13,129 nt of DNA from Oscillospiraceae bacterium (lineage in GTDB: Bacteria; Bacillota; Clostridia; Oscillospirales; Ruminococcaceae), in NCBI GenBank assembly GCA_003531585.1, contig DQFX01000068.1, forward strand, positions 1-13,129, read 5' to 3'. Each line of letters starts with the position of its first letter. Positions within the stretch are counted from its first letter, which is position 1. The translations under genes and the position numbers were made by a program. The notes under the pieces are model-generated. The model worked only from the letters and a program-made list of their open reading frames with translations. It had not been told where the DNA came from and ran no database searches. Positions 6,672-13,088 of the stretch are shown here, piece by piece.

Positions 6672-7415
6672 TCAGACTATGTGTATACCGTATCCATAGC
6701 AGTCCAGCGGGCATTTTCTCAGGCACTCGTACATTATACGGTCGTACTCGTCAGCGGTGATGAATCCGCCGGAGCCGAACCCTCCAAAGCTTCCCGCGCC
6801 AAACGAGCCGGAAAAGCTCCCCCACGGAAAGCTCCCGAAAGAGCCGAGAAGATAGCTCCCAGAACCGAACCGATACGAGCCAAACGAACCTAACGAACCA
6901 AACGAACCAAACGAGCCCCGGAACGACCCACGCCCAGCGAAGCGCCATTCCCACTCCCATTCCCAGAGGCTGAATCTGTAGCTTCCAAGCGCGGTAAGTC
7001 CGCCGGAACCGATTCCCAAGCCAGAACCTTGAAAAACGCCGTAGCTTCCGAAATTGAAGCTTCCGGAGCCACCCCGGAAGCCGCCCGAGAAACTCCCGAA
7101 AGAGCCGCACCGTGACCCGCCGTTATTGCCCGCGCAGGCGCCGTTATCCGGAGCGTTCCCGCAAAAGACCTCCGTTACAGCTCTGGCGCTTACTCCGAAC
7201 ACCTCCGCGAGCCTGTCGTTAAGCTGAGGATCCTGCGGATCGAGCGTCCTGAGCTTGTCGAGCCGATCGGCGTAGACCGTGCCGCCGTGCTCCCGGAGCC
7301 ACTCCGAAAGGCTCCCCCCGAGGAAATATCCACGAACGGCAGCCAAGTCGAAATTATCGATGATCTCAGCCGCATTGCTGATTTTTTTCCTGTTGAGCCA
7401 TAAACAGCAATCCAA
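6672..7415 (-). CDS. Gly/Ser/Phe-rich low-complexity protein with helical N-terminal domain
   Basis: I do not recognise a named family. Counting from an in-frame GTG at 7424, residues 15-85 form a helical domain (FDLAAVRGYFLGGSLSEWL, then RLAEVFGVSA). I have the impression of similar short domains at the start of other clostridial hypothetical proteins, but this is uncertain. Residues 100-221 are low complexity: repeated GSFGSF and GSYRFGSGS with a WEWEWEW block. The tail has CLRKCPLDC (C-x3-C-x3-C, residues 234-242). No signal peptide or sortase motif is visible. The TTG at 7413-7415 is preferred because AGGGGG lies 8 bases upstream; the GTG at 7424 directly abuts the G-run. It is the first gene of its operon, promoter at 7455-7483. 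Confidence 0.78.
   Translation of the reverse strand: MDCCLWLNRKKISNAAEIIDNFDLAAVRGYFLGGSLSEWLREHGGTVYADRLDKLRTLDPQDPQLNDRLAEVFGVSARAVTEVFCGNAPDNGACAGNNGGSRCGSFGSFSGGFRGGSGSFNFGSYGVFQGSGLGIGSGGLTALGSYRFSLWEWEWEWRFAGRGSFRGSFGSFGSLGSFGSYRFGSGSYLLGSFGSFPWGSFSGSFGAGSFGGFGSGGFITADEYDRIMYECLRKCPLDCYGYGIHIV
6876..6917 (-). repeat. Tandem 9-base codon repeat within the Gly/Ser/Phe-rich gene
   Basis: On the minus strand the unit GGTTCGTTT, encoding Gly-Ser-Phe, recurs four times in series with single-base variants (GGC or TTA). Near-identical codons suggest recent expansion by slippage or unequal recombination, rather than selection on the protein alone. Confidence 0.7.
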
Positions 7416-7454
7416 CCGAGACACCCCCTGTTACTATACAGTTACTTATAATTT

Positions 7455-7483
7455 ATTATAGCATAAACCTCCGGATAATTCAA
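7455..7483 (-). promoter_or_regulatory. Promoter of the low-complexity/glycosyltransferase/desulfurase operon
   Basis: The minus strand has TTGAAT (7478-7483), 17 bases, and TATAAT (7455-7460) with TGC before the -10. It lies between the terminator at 7543-7573 and the first gene. No later promoter is evident down to 3887, so five reading frames probably share it. Confidence 0.78.
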
Positions 7484-7542
7484 CAATTTTTTAAGATTTG
7501 TTGTCGATTTTCAACTCCGGTAGCATATTACACATATCGCGC

Positions 7543-7573
7543 AAAAAAGCCGGCGGGATATCCCACCGGCTTT
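7543..7573 (-). terminator. Intrinsic terminator after the parA-ComFB pair
   Basis: The minus strand has AAAGCCGGTGGGA pairing with TCCCGCCGGCTTT across one G-U or mismatched step, followed by a run of six T. It starts 4 bases past the stop of the ComFB-domain gene. Confidence 0.88.
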
Positions 7574-7577
7574 GTGA

Positions 7578-8420
7578 TCAATGGAAATTTCTCTTTTTAT
7601 TCGCAATCATGAGCCTTATCATGACCGTTACGGCGTTCTTTTTCAGCGAATCAATGAGCATTCTCTCATCGCTGCTGAAACCGCTCCAGTTGAGGTCTGC
7701 CAGCTCCGGCATTTTCATGTACCGCGCCGGGATCTCCTCAGCGGTGAGCCTTGCCAGTTCTGACATGCACTTCTCGCAGTCGCAGGCGTTGAACCTCCTG
7801 ATTATCCCGGGAACATTCTCGGCAATTACCATCTCGGTAAGCTCCCGCATTACCAACGGAGAACGGCTCACCTCATCGTCGGGTTGTTCGCCGCGCTGAA
7901 GCTCGGCTTCCCTGCGCATGACCTTAGAAAGCGGCTCGATACCGCGAAGCTGCCTGGGAATAAGGCTCTTCCCTGCGGCGACAACCTGGTTTTCCGAGAA
8001 CGCGCGTTCCTCCACCAGCCGCATAACGCTCGGGGTTTTCACGCTCTGGGACTGCTCCCCGCTCTCATCGTATTCCGCCGGATTTTCGGCTTTTTTCGCG
8101 GGCTTGCCCGATTTATCCGACCCTGCGGACTTCCCCGGCTTTGCCTGTTTGGAAGCCCCCGCCTTCTCGGCGCCGTCAGCTTTACCAGACTTAACAGGCT
8201 TAGCAGACTTAGCTGTCTTAGTGGATTTAGTGGACTTATCTGTCTTAGAGGGATTAGCGGATTTATCCGGTTTTCCCGCCTTTTCAGGCTTCCCCGCCGC
8301 AGAGCCCGCAGACTTCTTCCCGGGAGCCTGCCTGTTCTGACCGCCCCGGATATCCTCGTCACTGACGAGCCTTGCGCCCTCGGGATTCTCCTGATAATGC
8401 TCGGTTATTCTGTCGGTCAT
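7578..8420 (-). CDS. Lysine-rich disordered protein with C-terminal ComFB domain
   Basis: The product is 280 residues. Residues 30-113 are almost only Lys, Ala, Ser, Gly, Pro and Thr, for example KSTKSTKTAKSAKPVKSGK, a basic disordered tail like histone H1. The C-terminal part (about 186-280) matches ComFB: SPLVMRELTEMVIAENVPGI, then the cysteine cluster CDCEKC (213-218) and IPARYM (230-235), which corresponds to the LPPRY of ComFB proteins. ComFB was named from a Bacillus competence operon, and ComFB proteins have been reported as cyclic di-nucleotide (c-di-GMP) receptors; binding here is inferred. Its ATG overlaps the parA stop (ATGA), so the two are co-translated. It has no ParB HTH or CTPase motif, yet occupies the place of a ParA partner. 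Confidence 0.78.
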   Translation of the reverse strand: MTDRITEHYQENPEGARLVSDEDIRGGQNRQAPGKKSAGSAAGKPEKAGKPDKSANPSKTDKSTKSTKTAKSAKPVKSGKADGAEKAGASKQAKPGKSAGSDKSGKPAKKAENPAEYDESGEQSQSVKTPSVMRLVEERAFSENQVVAAGKSLIPRQLRGIEPLSKVMRREAELQRGEQPDDEVSRSPLVMRELTEMVIAENVPGIIRRFNACDCEKCMSELARLTAEEIPARYMKMPELADLNWSGFSSDERMLIDSLKKNAVTVMIRLMIANKKRNFH

Positions 8421-9190
8421 GACTTATCCCCGGCTTTTTCCCCGGTAAGCTCGCAGATGAACGCGAAGTATTCCTGCGCCGCCTTTGACTTCGGCGAGTA
8501 TGTTATGACGCTCTCGCCATGCGCGGGAGCCTCCGCAATGCTGACGCTCGCGCTTATCCGGCTCTTGAATATCTTTGTATCGAGCTGCATGGCGATAACG
8601 TTCGCCAGATCCTCGACATCTTTCGTCAGCGTGAGCCGCGGATTGTACTTATTCAGCAGAATGCCCGCCACCTTGAGTTCCTTGTTGTAATAACGCTGTA
8701 CCGCGAAAATGGTCTGCTTTAGCTGAGCAATTCCCTGTAAACTGAGTATCTCGCACAGCATGGGAATAACAAGCTCATCGGAAGCGGTGTACGCGTTTAT
8801 GGTGAGCACCGACAGCGCCGGCGGCGTATCCAGTATTATGTAGTCATACTCGTCGCGGATAGTCTCCATCTGTTCCCGGAGGATATACTCGCGCCCAACG
8901 CCGGTAAGTTCAAGCTCCACGCCGGAAAGCAGGATATTCGAAGCGATAACGTCGCAGATCCCGCCTTTCTGGACAGCGTCGGAAATATCGCAGTTCCCCT
9001 TGAAAACATCATAGATGGTGTATGCGTCCTCGTCGTCTATTCCGAGCGAAAAGCTGAGGTTTCCCTGCGGGTCAAGGTCTATCGCGAGGACCTTCTTCCC
9101 CATCTGTGCAAGTCCTCCGCATATCGCACAGCAGGTGGTAGTCTTTCCGACGCCGCCCTTCTGATTTGTGAGTGCAATTATCTTTGCCAT
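8417..9190 (-). CDS. ParA/Soj-family ATPase
   Basis: ParA proteins are Walker-type ATPases whose ATP dimers coat the nucleoid and position DNA or protein cargo in answer to a partner. The 257 residues are full length. The deviant Walker A is KGGVGKTTT with the signature lysine (residues 11-19), then Walker A' DLDPQGN (38-44) and Walker B ILDTPP (about 118-123). The fold ends with ...SIAEAPAHGESVITY, characteristic of Soj-type proteins. There is no N-terminal HTH, so it is not a plasmid type Ia ParA. GGGGGAG lies 4 bases before ATG. The downstream partner is the ComFB-domain protein, coupled by ATGA overlap; no ParB and no parS-like site were seen. It is probably a cargo-positioning orphan rather than the chromosome segregation Soj. 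Confidence 0.93.
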   Translation of the reverse strand: MAKIIALTNQKGGVGKTTTCCAICGGLAQMGKKVLAIDLDPQGNLSFSLGIDDEDAYTIYDVFKGNCDISDAVQKGGICDVIASNILLSGVELELTGVGREYILREQMETIRDEYDYIILDTPPALSVLTINAYTASDELVIPMLCEILSLQGIAQLKQTIFAVQRYYNKELKVAGILLNKYNPRLTLTKDVEDLANVIAMQLDTKIFKSRISASVSIAEAPAHGESVITYSPKSKAAQEYFAFICELTGEKAGDKS

Positions 9191-9217
9191 AAAACTCCCC
9201 CGGAAACTGTAGCATTA

Positions 9218-9232
9218 TGCCGGAACCCGGCA
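9218..9232. promoter_or_regulatory. Inverted repeat upstream of parA
   Basis: TGCCGG and CCGGCA are perfectly inverted around three bases, 28-42 bases before the parA start codon. CATAAT directly follows on the minus strand and could be a poor -10 box, but no good -35 accompanies it. It could be an operator or an RNA hairpin; its role is unknown. Confidence 0.4.
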
Positions 9233-9249
9233 CTATTCAGACATCACAA

Positions 9250-9272
9250 GGGCGCACAGTAAATGTCCGCCC
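9250..9272 (-). terminator. Weak terminator or pause hairpin between the GGDEF gene and parA
   Basis: GGGCG pairs with CGCCC and ACA with TGT around one mismatch and a 5-base loop. On the minus strand the sequence after the stem is TTGTGATGTC, a poor U-tract, so partial readthrough into parA is likely. No strong promoter is visible in the 104-base gap, which supports such readthrough. Confidence 0.5.
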
Positions 9273-9294
9273 TCGCTGATTATTAATCAAAGGA

Positions 9295-11328
9295 TCAGAA
9301 GCCCTCCGGATCTATGTACTCGTCCGTTGCGCTGTCCTCGGGAATGTAGATGTGGTAGTTGGTCTTACCGTTCTTCTTTACGAAGTACATCGCGGTATCC
9401 GCAAAGGAGAGCAGCTCGTTCACATCTTCGGTGTGCTCAGGGCAGAACGCCACGCCGATACTTGCCTTAACGTCGATGTGCATTGCGCCGTCAGCGGTGG
9501 TGTAGCCTTCGTACAGCTCGTTGATGATATCCATGGAGATATTCTCGATATTTGCGATATCATCCTGATTTGTGAAGCAGAGCACGAACTCATCGCCGCC
9601 GAATCTGCCTGCGAAACCGCCCCTGTCGTCGACCTTGGTGCGGATCGTGTCAGCCACGAATCTGATGACCTCGTCGCCGATGGTGTGACCGTAGCGGTCG
9701 TTGATGAACTTGAAGTCGTCGACGTCAATGAAGGAAACAGCAACGCGCTTTGTGCCGCGGCGCTCGATCTCAGACGTGAGGTTCCTGATAAATGTGTTTC
9801 TGTTATAAAGCTGTGACAGGAAGTCGTAGCTTGCACGCTCGGAAAGCTGAAGCTCGAGCTTCTTCTCGTTGTCGATATCGGTCATGACGCCGATAACTCT
9901 CAGCGGTTCGCCGAGGCGGTCTGTGATGCAAACCGCGCGGAGGGATACCCAGATCACCGCGCCGCTCTTTGTCTTGAGCTGATATTCAGCGCTGTAGCCG
10001 CTCTTGTTCTTGAGCAGGCCGTTCATATCGCGCTTGTACTTTTCAGCGTCGTCCTGGCTCATAAGGGAGTCGATGAACTTTCCGTTAGAAAGCGTAGCGC
10101 TGTCGGTGTCGATGTCAAACTTCGCGAGCATGTTCTTGGAAGCGTACATTCTCTCCTTGTGGAAATCCCACTCGAACAGCATGTTGTCAGACAGCTCTGC
10201 GATAGTGCGGTGACGCTCCTCGCTGAGGAACACCTCGTCGAGCAGTTCGTTGAAGGAGGTCTGGATCTCGCCAAGCTCGCTTCTTCTGTTTGTAACCTTG
10301 AAGCGGATATCGGTAGAGCCCTCTGCCTCGGAGATCTCGGTCATGGTCTTGAGCATGCCGTTCATGTTGCCGAGGAACCTGCCGATAACGAGAAGGGAAG
10401 CAATGGAGAATACAACAGCGGAAGCCGCAACAACGACCCAGCCGAGGAGGTTCGTAGTAGTGGAGAACTTGCTGAACGCCGCATTGTCAGCGGAGGCCAC
10501 CCAGCGCCAGTTCATAACGTCGGTGCCTGCAAGGCCTACGAAGTATGTAGAGCCGCTCGCGGAACCCTTGATGGACTTGATGTCCTTGCTGTTCTTGAGG
10601 TCGCTGTAACCAGAGTTGGAGGTATCGAAGAACTGGGCAATATCGCTCTGGAGCGCAGAACCTGCGAATTCCTTGTTGATGGAGCCGCTCTGCTTGTAGT
10701 TGACTGCAACGCCGTTCTTGTCAACGATCATGAAGCTTGCGCCGCTCAGGTTAACGAACTGACCGGAAAGCGCCTTCATAACAGCGCTGTCAGGACCAGC
10801 GGAAACGATGGCAACAACGTACCCTGCCTCGCCGGAAGCATTGTCGGAAGGGATAGGGTCAGCAACGAAGATGGCGTCGCCGTAGCTGGTCCAGTTGAGC
10901 ATTTCAGAAACGGAAGGCATATTGATAACGCCCTGATCGTTCATCGGGAGGTTCTCAAAAACTCCGCCCTCGCTTCCGTTGACAGCTTCGATGACGGTAC
11001 CGCTGTCGTCGAGGATCATCATATCGAGGATATCCGGATCCGCAGCGACTGCGGCTTCAAGCTCCGCGTCAGCGCTGCCCATTCCGTGTGCCACGTCAAC
11101 AGCCGCCTCGCTCTTTGCGATAGCCCCCACGATGGAGGAATAGCTTTTGAACGCCTGCTTTATTCCGGCAGATTTGGACTCACCCACCTGCTGGAGGGTG
11201 TTCTCCTTGGCAGACCTTTCGTATCCCATAACGGAAAATGTGCCTATTGCTCCGACGATCACCGCCGGAACTATCGCGAATACCAGCATGACAGCGGTAA
11301 GCACGATCTTCAGCTTCAAATTGCCCAT
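9295..11328 (-). CDS. Membrane Cache-PAS-GGDEF diguanylate cyclase
   Basis: This protein is predicted to make c-di-GMP from two GTP under control of an outside signal. Domains of the 677 residues: transmembrane helix 7-31; extracytoplasmic Cache-type sensor about 40-290; second helix 293-316; HAMP-like linker about 318-368; PAS domain about 372-490 (EERHRTIAELSDNMLFEWDF); GGDEF domain about 497-655. The catalytic loop is intact, RFGGDEF, with GGDEF at 577-581. The substrate region SFIDVDDFKFINDRYGHTIGD (532-552) is also present. The inhibitory I-site RxxD is absent: the matching positions read DRGG, so product feedback may be missing. No EAL domain. AGGGGG precedes the ATG by 8 bases, and the gene follows the PilZ gene by 68 bases, probably one transcript. 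Confidence 0.93.
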   Translation of the reverse strand: MGNLKLKIVLTAVMLVFAIVPAVIVGAIGTFSVMGYERSAKENTLQQVGESKSAGIKQAFKSYSSIVGAIAKSEAAVDVAHGMGSADAELEAAVAADPDILDMMILDDSGTVIEAVNGSEGGVFENLPMNDQGVINMPSVSEMLNWTSYGDAIFVADPIPSDNASGEAGYVVAIVSAGPDSAVMKALSGQFVNLSGASFMIVDKNGVAVNYKQSGSINKEFAGSALQSDIAQFFDTSNSGYSDLKNSKDIKSIKGSASGSTYFVGLAGTDVMNWRWVASADNAAFSKFSTTTNLLGWVVVAASAVVFSIASLLVIGRFLGNMNGMLKTMTEISEAEGSTDIRFKVTNRRSELGEIQTSFNELLDEVFLSEERHRTIAELSDNMLFEWDFHKERMYASKNMLAKFDIDTDSATLSNGKFIDSLMSQDDAEKYKRDMNGLLKNKSGYSAEYQLKTKSGAVIWVSLRAVCITDRLGEPLRVIGVMTDIDNEKKLELQLSERASYDFLSQLYNRNTFIRNLTSEIERRGTKRVAVSFIDVDDFKFINDRYGHTIGDEVIRFVADTIRTKVDDRGGFAGRFGGDEFVLCFTNQDDIANIENISMDIINELYEGYTTADGAMHIDVKASIGVAFCPEHTEDVNELLSFADTAMYFVKKNGKTNYHIYIPEDSATDEYIDPEGF

Positions 11329-11396
11329 TATCTTATCCCCCTGAAAATATTTTATCTGTCACCTGACGCGGTATCGCCGCGCTGTGTGAAAATGCG

Positions 11397-12158
11397 TTAG
11401 TCCTGCTCGCCCTGCTTTGCGCGCATAAGGAGCTGCACATAGTTTATGTATCTGCCGATAGCGTCCTCCTGTGCGGCGGTAAGCGCCTCGAACGCGCAGC
11501 CGTAGCCGATGATCACGCCGTCGCTGTCGGTCTGCACTCTGAGTATGGTAGCCATGGTGTTGAGGTGATAACCGTCCACCAGCTCGATATCGACGCATGC
11601 GCTGTCGTCCTTGTGGAACTCGTACGCGCTGGTCAGGAAGATACCGCCGACGTTGATGTCGTGGATCTCTACAGCAACCGGCTCTTCAAAGCGAATGGTG
11701 TTCTCGTCGCGAACCACGAAAAGCGCCCTGCCGGGCAGCTCGACCTTTATCTTGAAGTATCGCCTGCGCTCCTCGAGCACCTTGGTGCTGTTGGATTTGA
11801 GCAGGGAAATATTCATCTGCCTGTCGTGCGACATTGAGATATCACCGGCGTATTTTATTCGGTCGCCCGCCTTGGAGTAAGCGATAACGTCCACTCTCGT
11901 GCCGCGCTCAAGCTCCGGGAGATCCTTTCCCTTGATGATAAGAATACTTTCCTCACTGGATTCCAGGTTTTTCGGGAAAACGAAATTGCGCTCTGCCGAA
12001 GCAAGCAGGGTACCGTTCTGGGCAAGAATTTCTGTCTTAACTATTTTAGTTCCAAATAACAACCGCATCAATCCTCTTACAATAAAAATAGTAAACAGAG
12101 CAATCCCGCCCGCACGCAGAACAGCGCCCGGACCCTTAGATACCATCAAACGAACCAT
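11397..12158 (-). CDS. Membrane-anchored YcgR-like PilZ domain protein
   Basis: PilZ proteins bind c-di-GMP and pass the signal to a partner; YcgR-type members act on flagella or surface functions. The 253 residues contain one hydrophobic helix (about 12-34), a beta-rich YcgR-like N-terminal domain (about 38-125) and a PilZ domain (about 128-245). The binding signature is slightly altered: ERRRYFKI (130-137) gives R-x3-K in place of R-x3-R, and DINVGG (167-172) has Asn in place of the usual Ser of D/N-x-S-x-x-G. Binding is therefore probable but possibly weak. The start at 12158 lacks a strong ribosome binding site; an ATG four codons later is possible. A promoter lies 36 bases upstream, and the diguanylate cyclase gene follows. 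Confidence 0.87.
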   Translation of the reverse strand: MVRLMVSKGPGAVLRAGGIALFTIFIVRGLMRLLFGTKIVKTEILAQNGTLLASAERNFVFPKNLESSEESILIIKGKDLPELERGTRVDVIAYSKAGDRIKYAGDISMSHDRQMNISLLKSNSTKVLEERRRYFKIKVELPGRALFVVRDENTIRFEEPVAVEIHDINVGGIFLTSAYEFHKDDSACVDIELVDGYHLNTMATILRVQTDSDGVIIGYGCAFEALTAAQEDAIGRYINYVQLLMRAKQGEQD

Positions 12159-12193
12159 GAAAGCACGCTATTTGTCAGAATACTCTTGTTTAC

Positions 12194-12223
12194 ATTATAC
12201 AATAAACATTCCTAATAAATCAA
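12194..12223 (-). promoter_or_regulatory. Promoter of the PilZ-GGDEF transcript
   Basis: The minus strand has TTGATT (12218-12223), 18 bases, and TATAAT (12194-12199). It is the only clear promoter ahead of the PilZ and GGDEF genes, and by readthrough it may also serve parA and the ComFB gene. Confidence 0.75.
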
Positions 12224-12319
12224 GGCATAATGTTGATTTTCTAATAATTGAACAAATTTTTTTGTGATTTTTGGCAAACATAACAAAACACTGCTATGCC
12301 ATTTCATACCACATTGTGT

Positions 12320-12340
12320 AAAAACGCCTCAGGCTTTTTT
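12320..12340 (-). terminator. Short terminator overlapping the end of the YcxB-like gene
   Basis: The minus strand has AAAAAAGCC, then TGA, then GGCGTTTTT. The stop codon forms the loop and the last two codons form one arm. The stem is short (GCC/GGC plus A-T pairs beyond a mismatch), so strength is uncertain. Confidence 0.5.
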
Positions 12341-13057
12341 GACCTTTATCTTGAACCGCTTGCCGCAGCCTCTTGCGAGCCTGTCCCTGGCCTGCATTGG
12401 GGTTCCGCAGATGAACTGCGTCTTATCGCAGATAATGGCGTCGAGCTGCTCGTCCTTGTTTTCCATCACTGGGAAGAGATAGAAGCTGTGGCTGCACTCG
12501 TAAGCCCTGTAGATATTTTTATATGGTATCTCGATAACGCGGGCGTTCTTGTCGCGTAGCGCCTCGGAAACCCTCGCGGAAGCCTCCGCACGTTCCGGGA
12601 CGGCGGCTCCGTCGGACTCCGCCTGATCGGGCGCGCTGATAGTCAGCGTGAGCTTATCCTCCTCGGAAAGATCCACGCTGACGACCTTGCCGAAGCTGTT
12701 CTCCAGCTTGTCGGCGCGCTTGTTGAAATACTGTATCCGCATGTTATGCGGAAGCGTTGCGCAGACAAGGAAAAGCACCGCGAATACCGCGCCCAGAAGC
12801 CACTCCGTGCACCAGAACGCCGCCAGCATAAGCAGGAAAAGCACCGCCGCCGCATAGTAGCACGCAGTCTGAAGCGGGCGCACCTTCATCAGATACATAA
12901 AGTCGGAAAACGAGCGGATACGCGCCATGGTGCATTCCGTCTCGCATACGGTCCTGCCGTTGTCCGGGCGCTTTTCAGTGTTCATCTCCTCGAACATCTT
13001 CGCGAGCTTCGATTCTGTTGATTCCAGTATCTCCTGCTGTCTTTTGCTTCTGAACAT
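12329..13057 (-). CDS. Two-helix membrane protein with YcxB-like C-terminal domain
   Basis: The product is 242 residues, function unknown. After a charged cytoplasmic N-terminal part of about 60 residues, two adjacent hydrophobic helices (about residues 63-83 and 86-104) form a hairpin. The soluble C-terminal half ends with IPYKNIYRAYECSHSFYLFP and IICDKTQFICGTPMQARDRL, the order seen in YcxB-like/PH-like domains, including the aromatic fYLF strand before a Lys-containing loop. The acidic/Ala stretch APDQAESDGAAVPERAEA is a likely disordered insert. The ATG at 13055-13057 is chosen because AGGA lies 6 bases upstream; a GTG at 13072 is in frame but unsupported. The 5' end lies close to a second copy of the dispersed repeat. 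The gene points toward the PilZ operon but has its own weak terminator. Confidence 0.83.
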   Translation of the reverse strand: MFRSKRQQEILESTESKLAKMFEEMNTEKRPDNGRTVCETECTMARIRSFSDFMYLMKVRPLQTACYYAAAVLFLLMLAAFWCTEWLLGAVFAVLFLVCATLPHNMRIQYFNKRADKLENSFGKVVSVDLSEEDKLTLTISAPDQAESDGAAVPERAEASARVSEALRDKNARVIEIPYKNIYRAYECSHSFYLFPVMENKDEQLDAIICDKTQFICGTPMQARDRLARGCGKRFKIKVKKA

Positions 13058-13088
13058 AACTATTCCTTTCACGGATATAATGTATCTT

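Noticed and set aside
7578..8420. Calling the parA-adjacent gene ParB
   Set aside because: No ParB nucleotide-binding or HTH motifs are present; the C-terminal cysteine cluster and PARY motif match ComFB instead.
10159..11400. Plus-strand open frame of 413 codons
   Set aside because: It lies antisense to the cyclase gene, whose helices, Cache, PAS and GGDEF motifs are unmistakable. The plus-strand translation shows no family motif and reflects GC-biased third positions.
7543..12223. Plasmid or prophage partition module
   Set aside because: No replication, integrase or phage gene is present, the ParA lacks the plasmid-type N-terminal HTH, and neighbours are chromosomal signalling genes.
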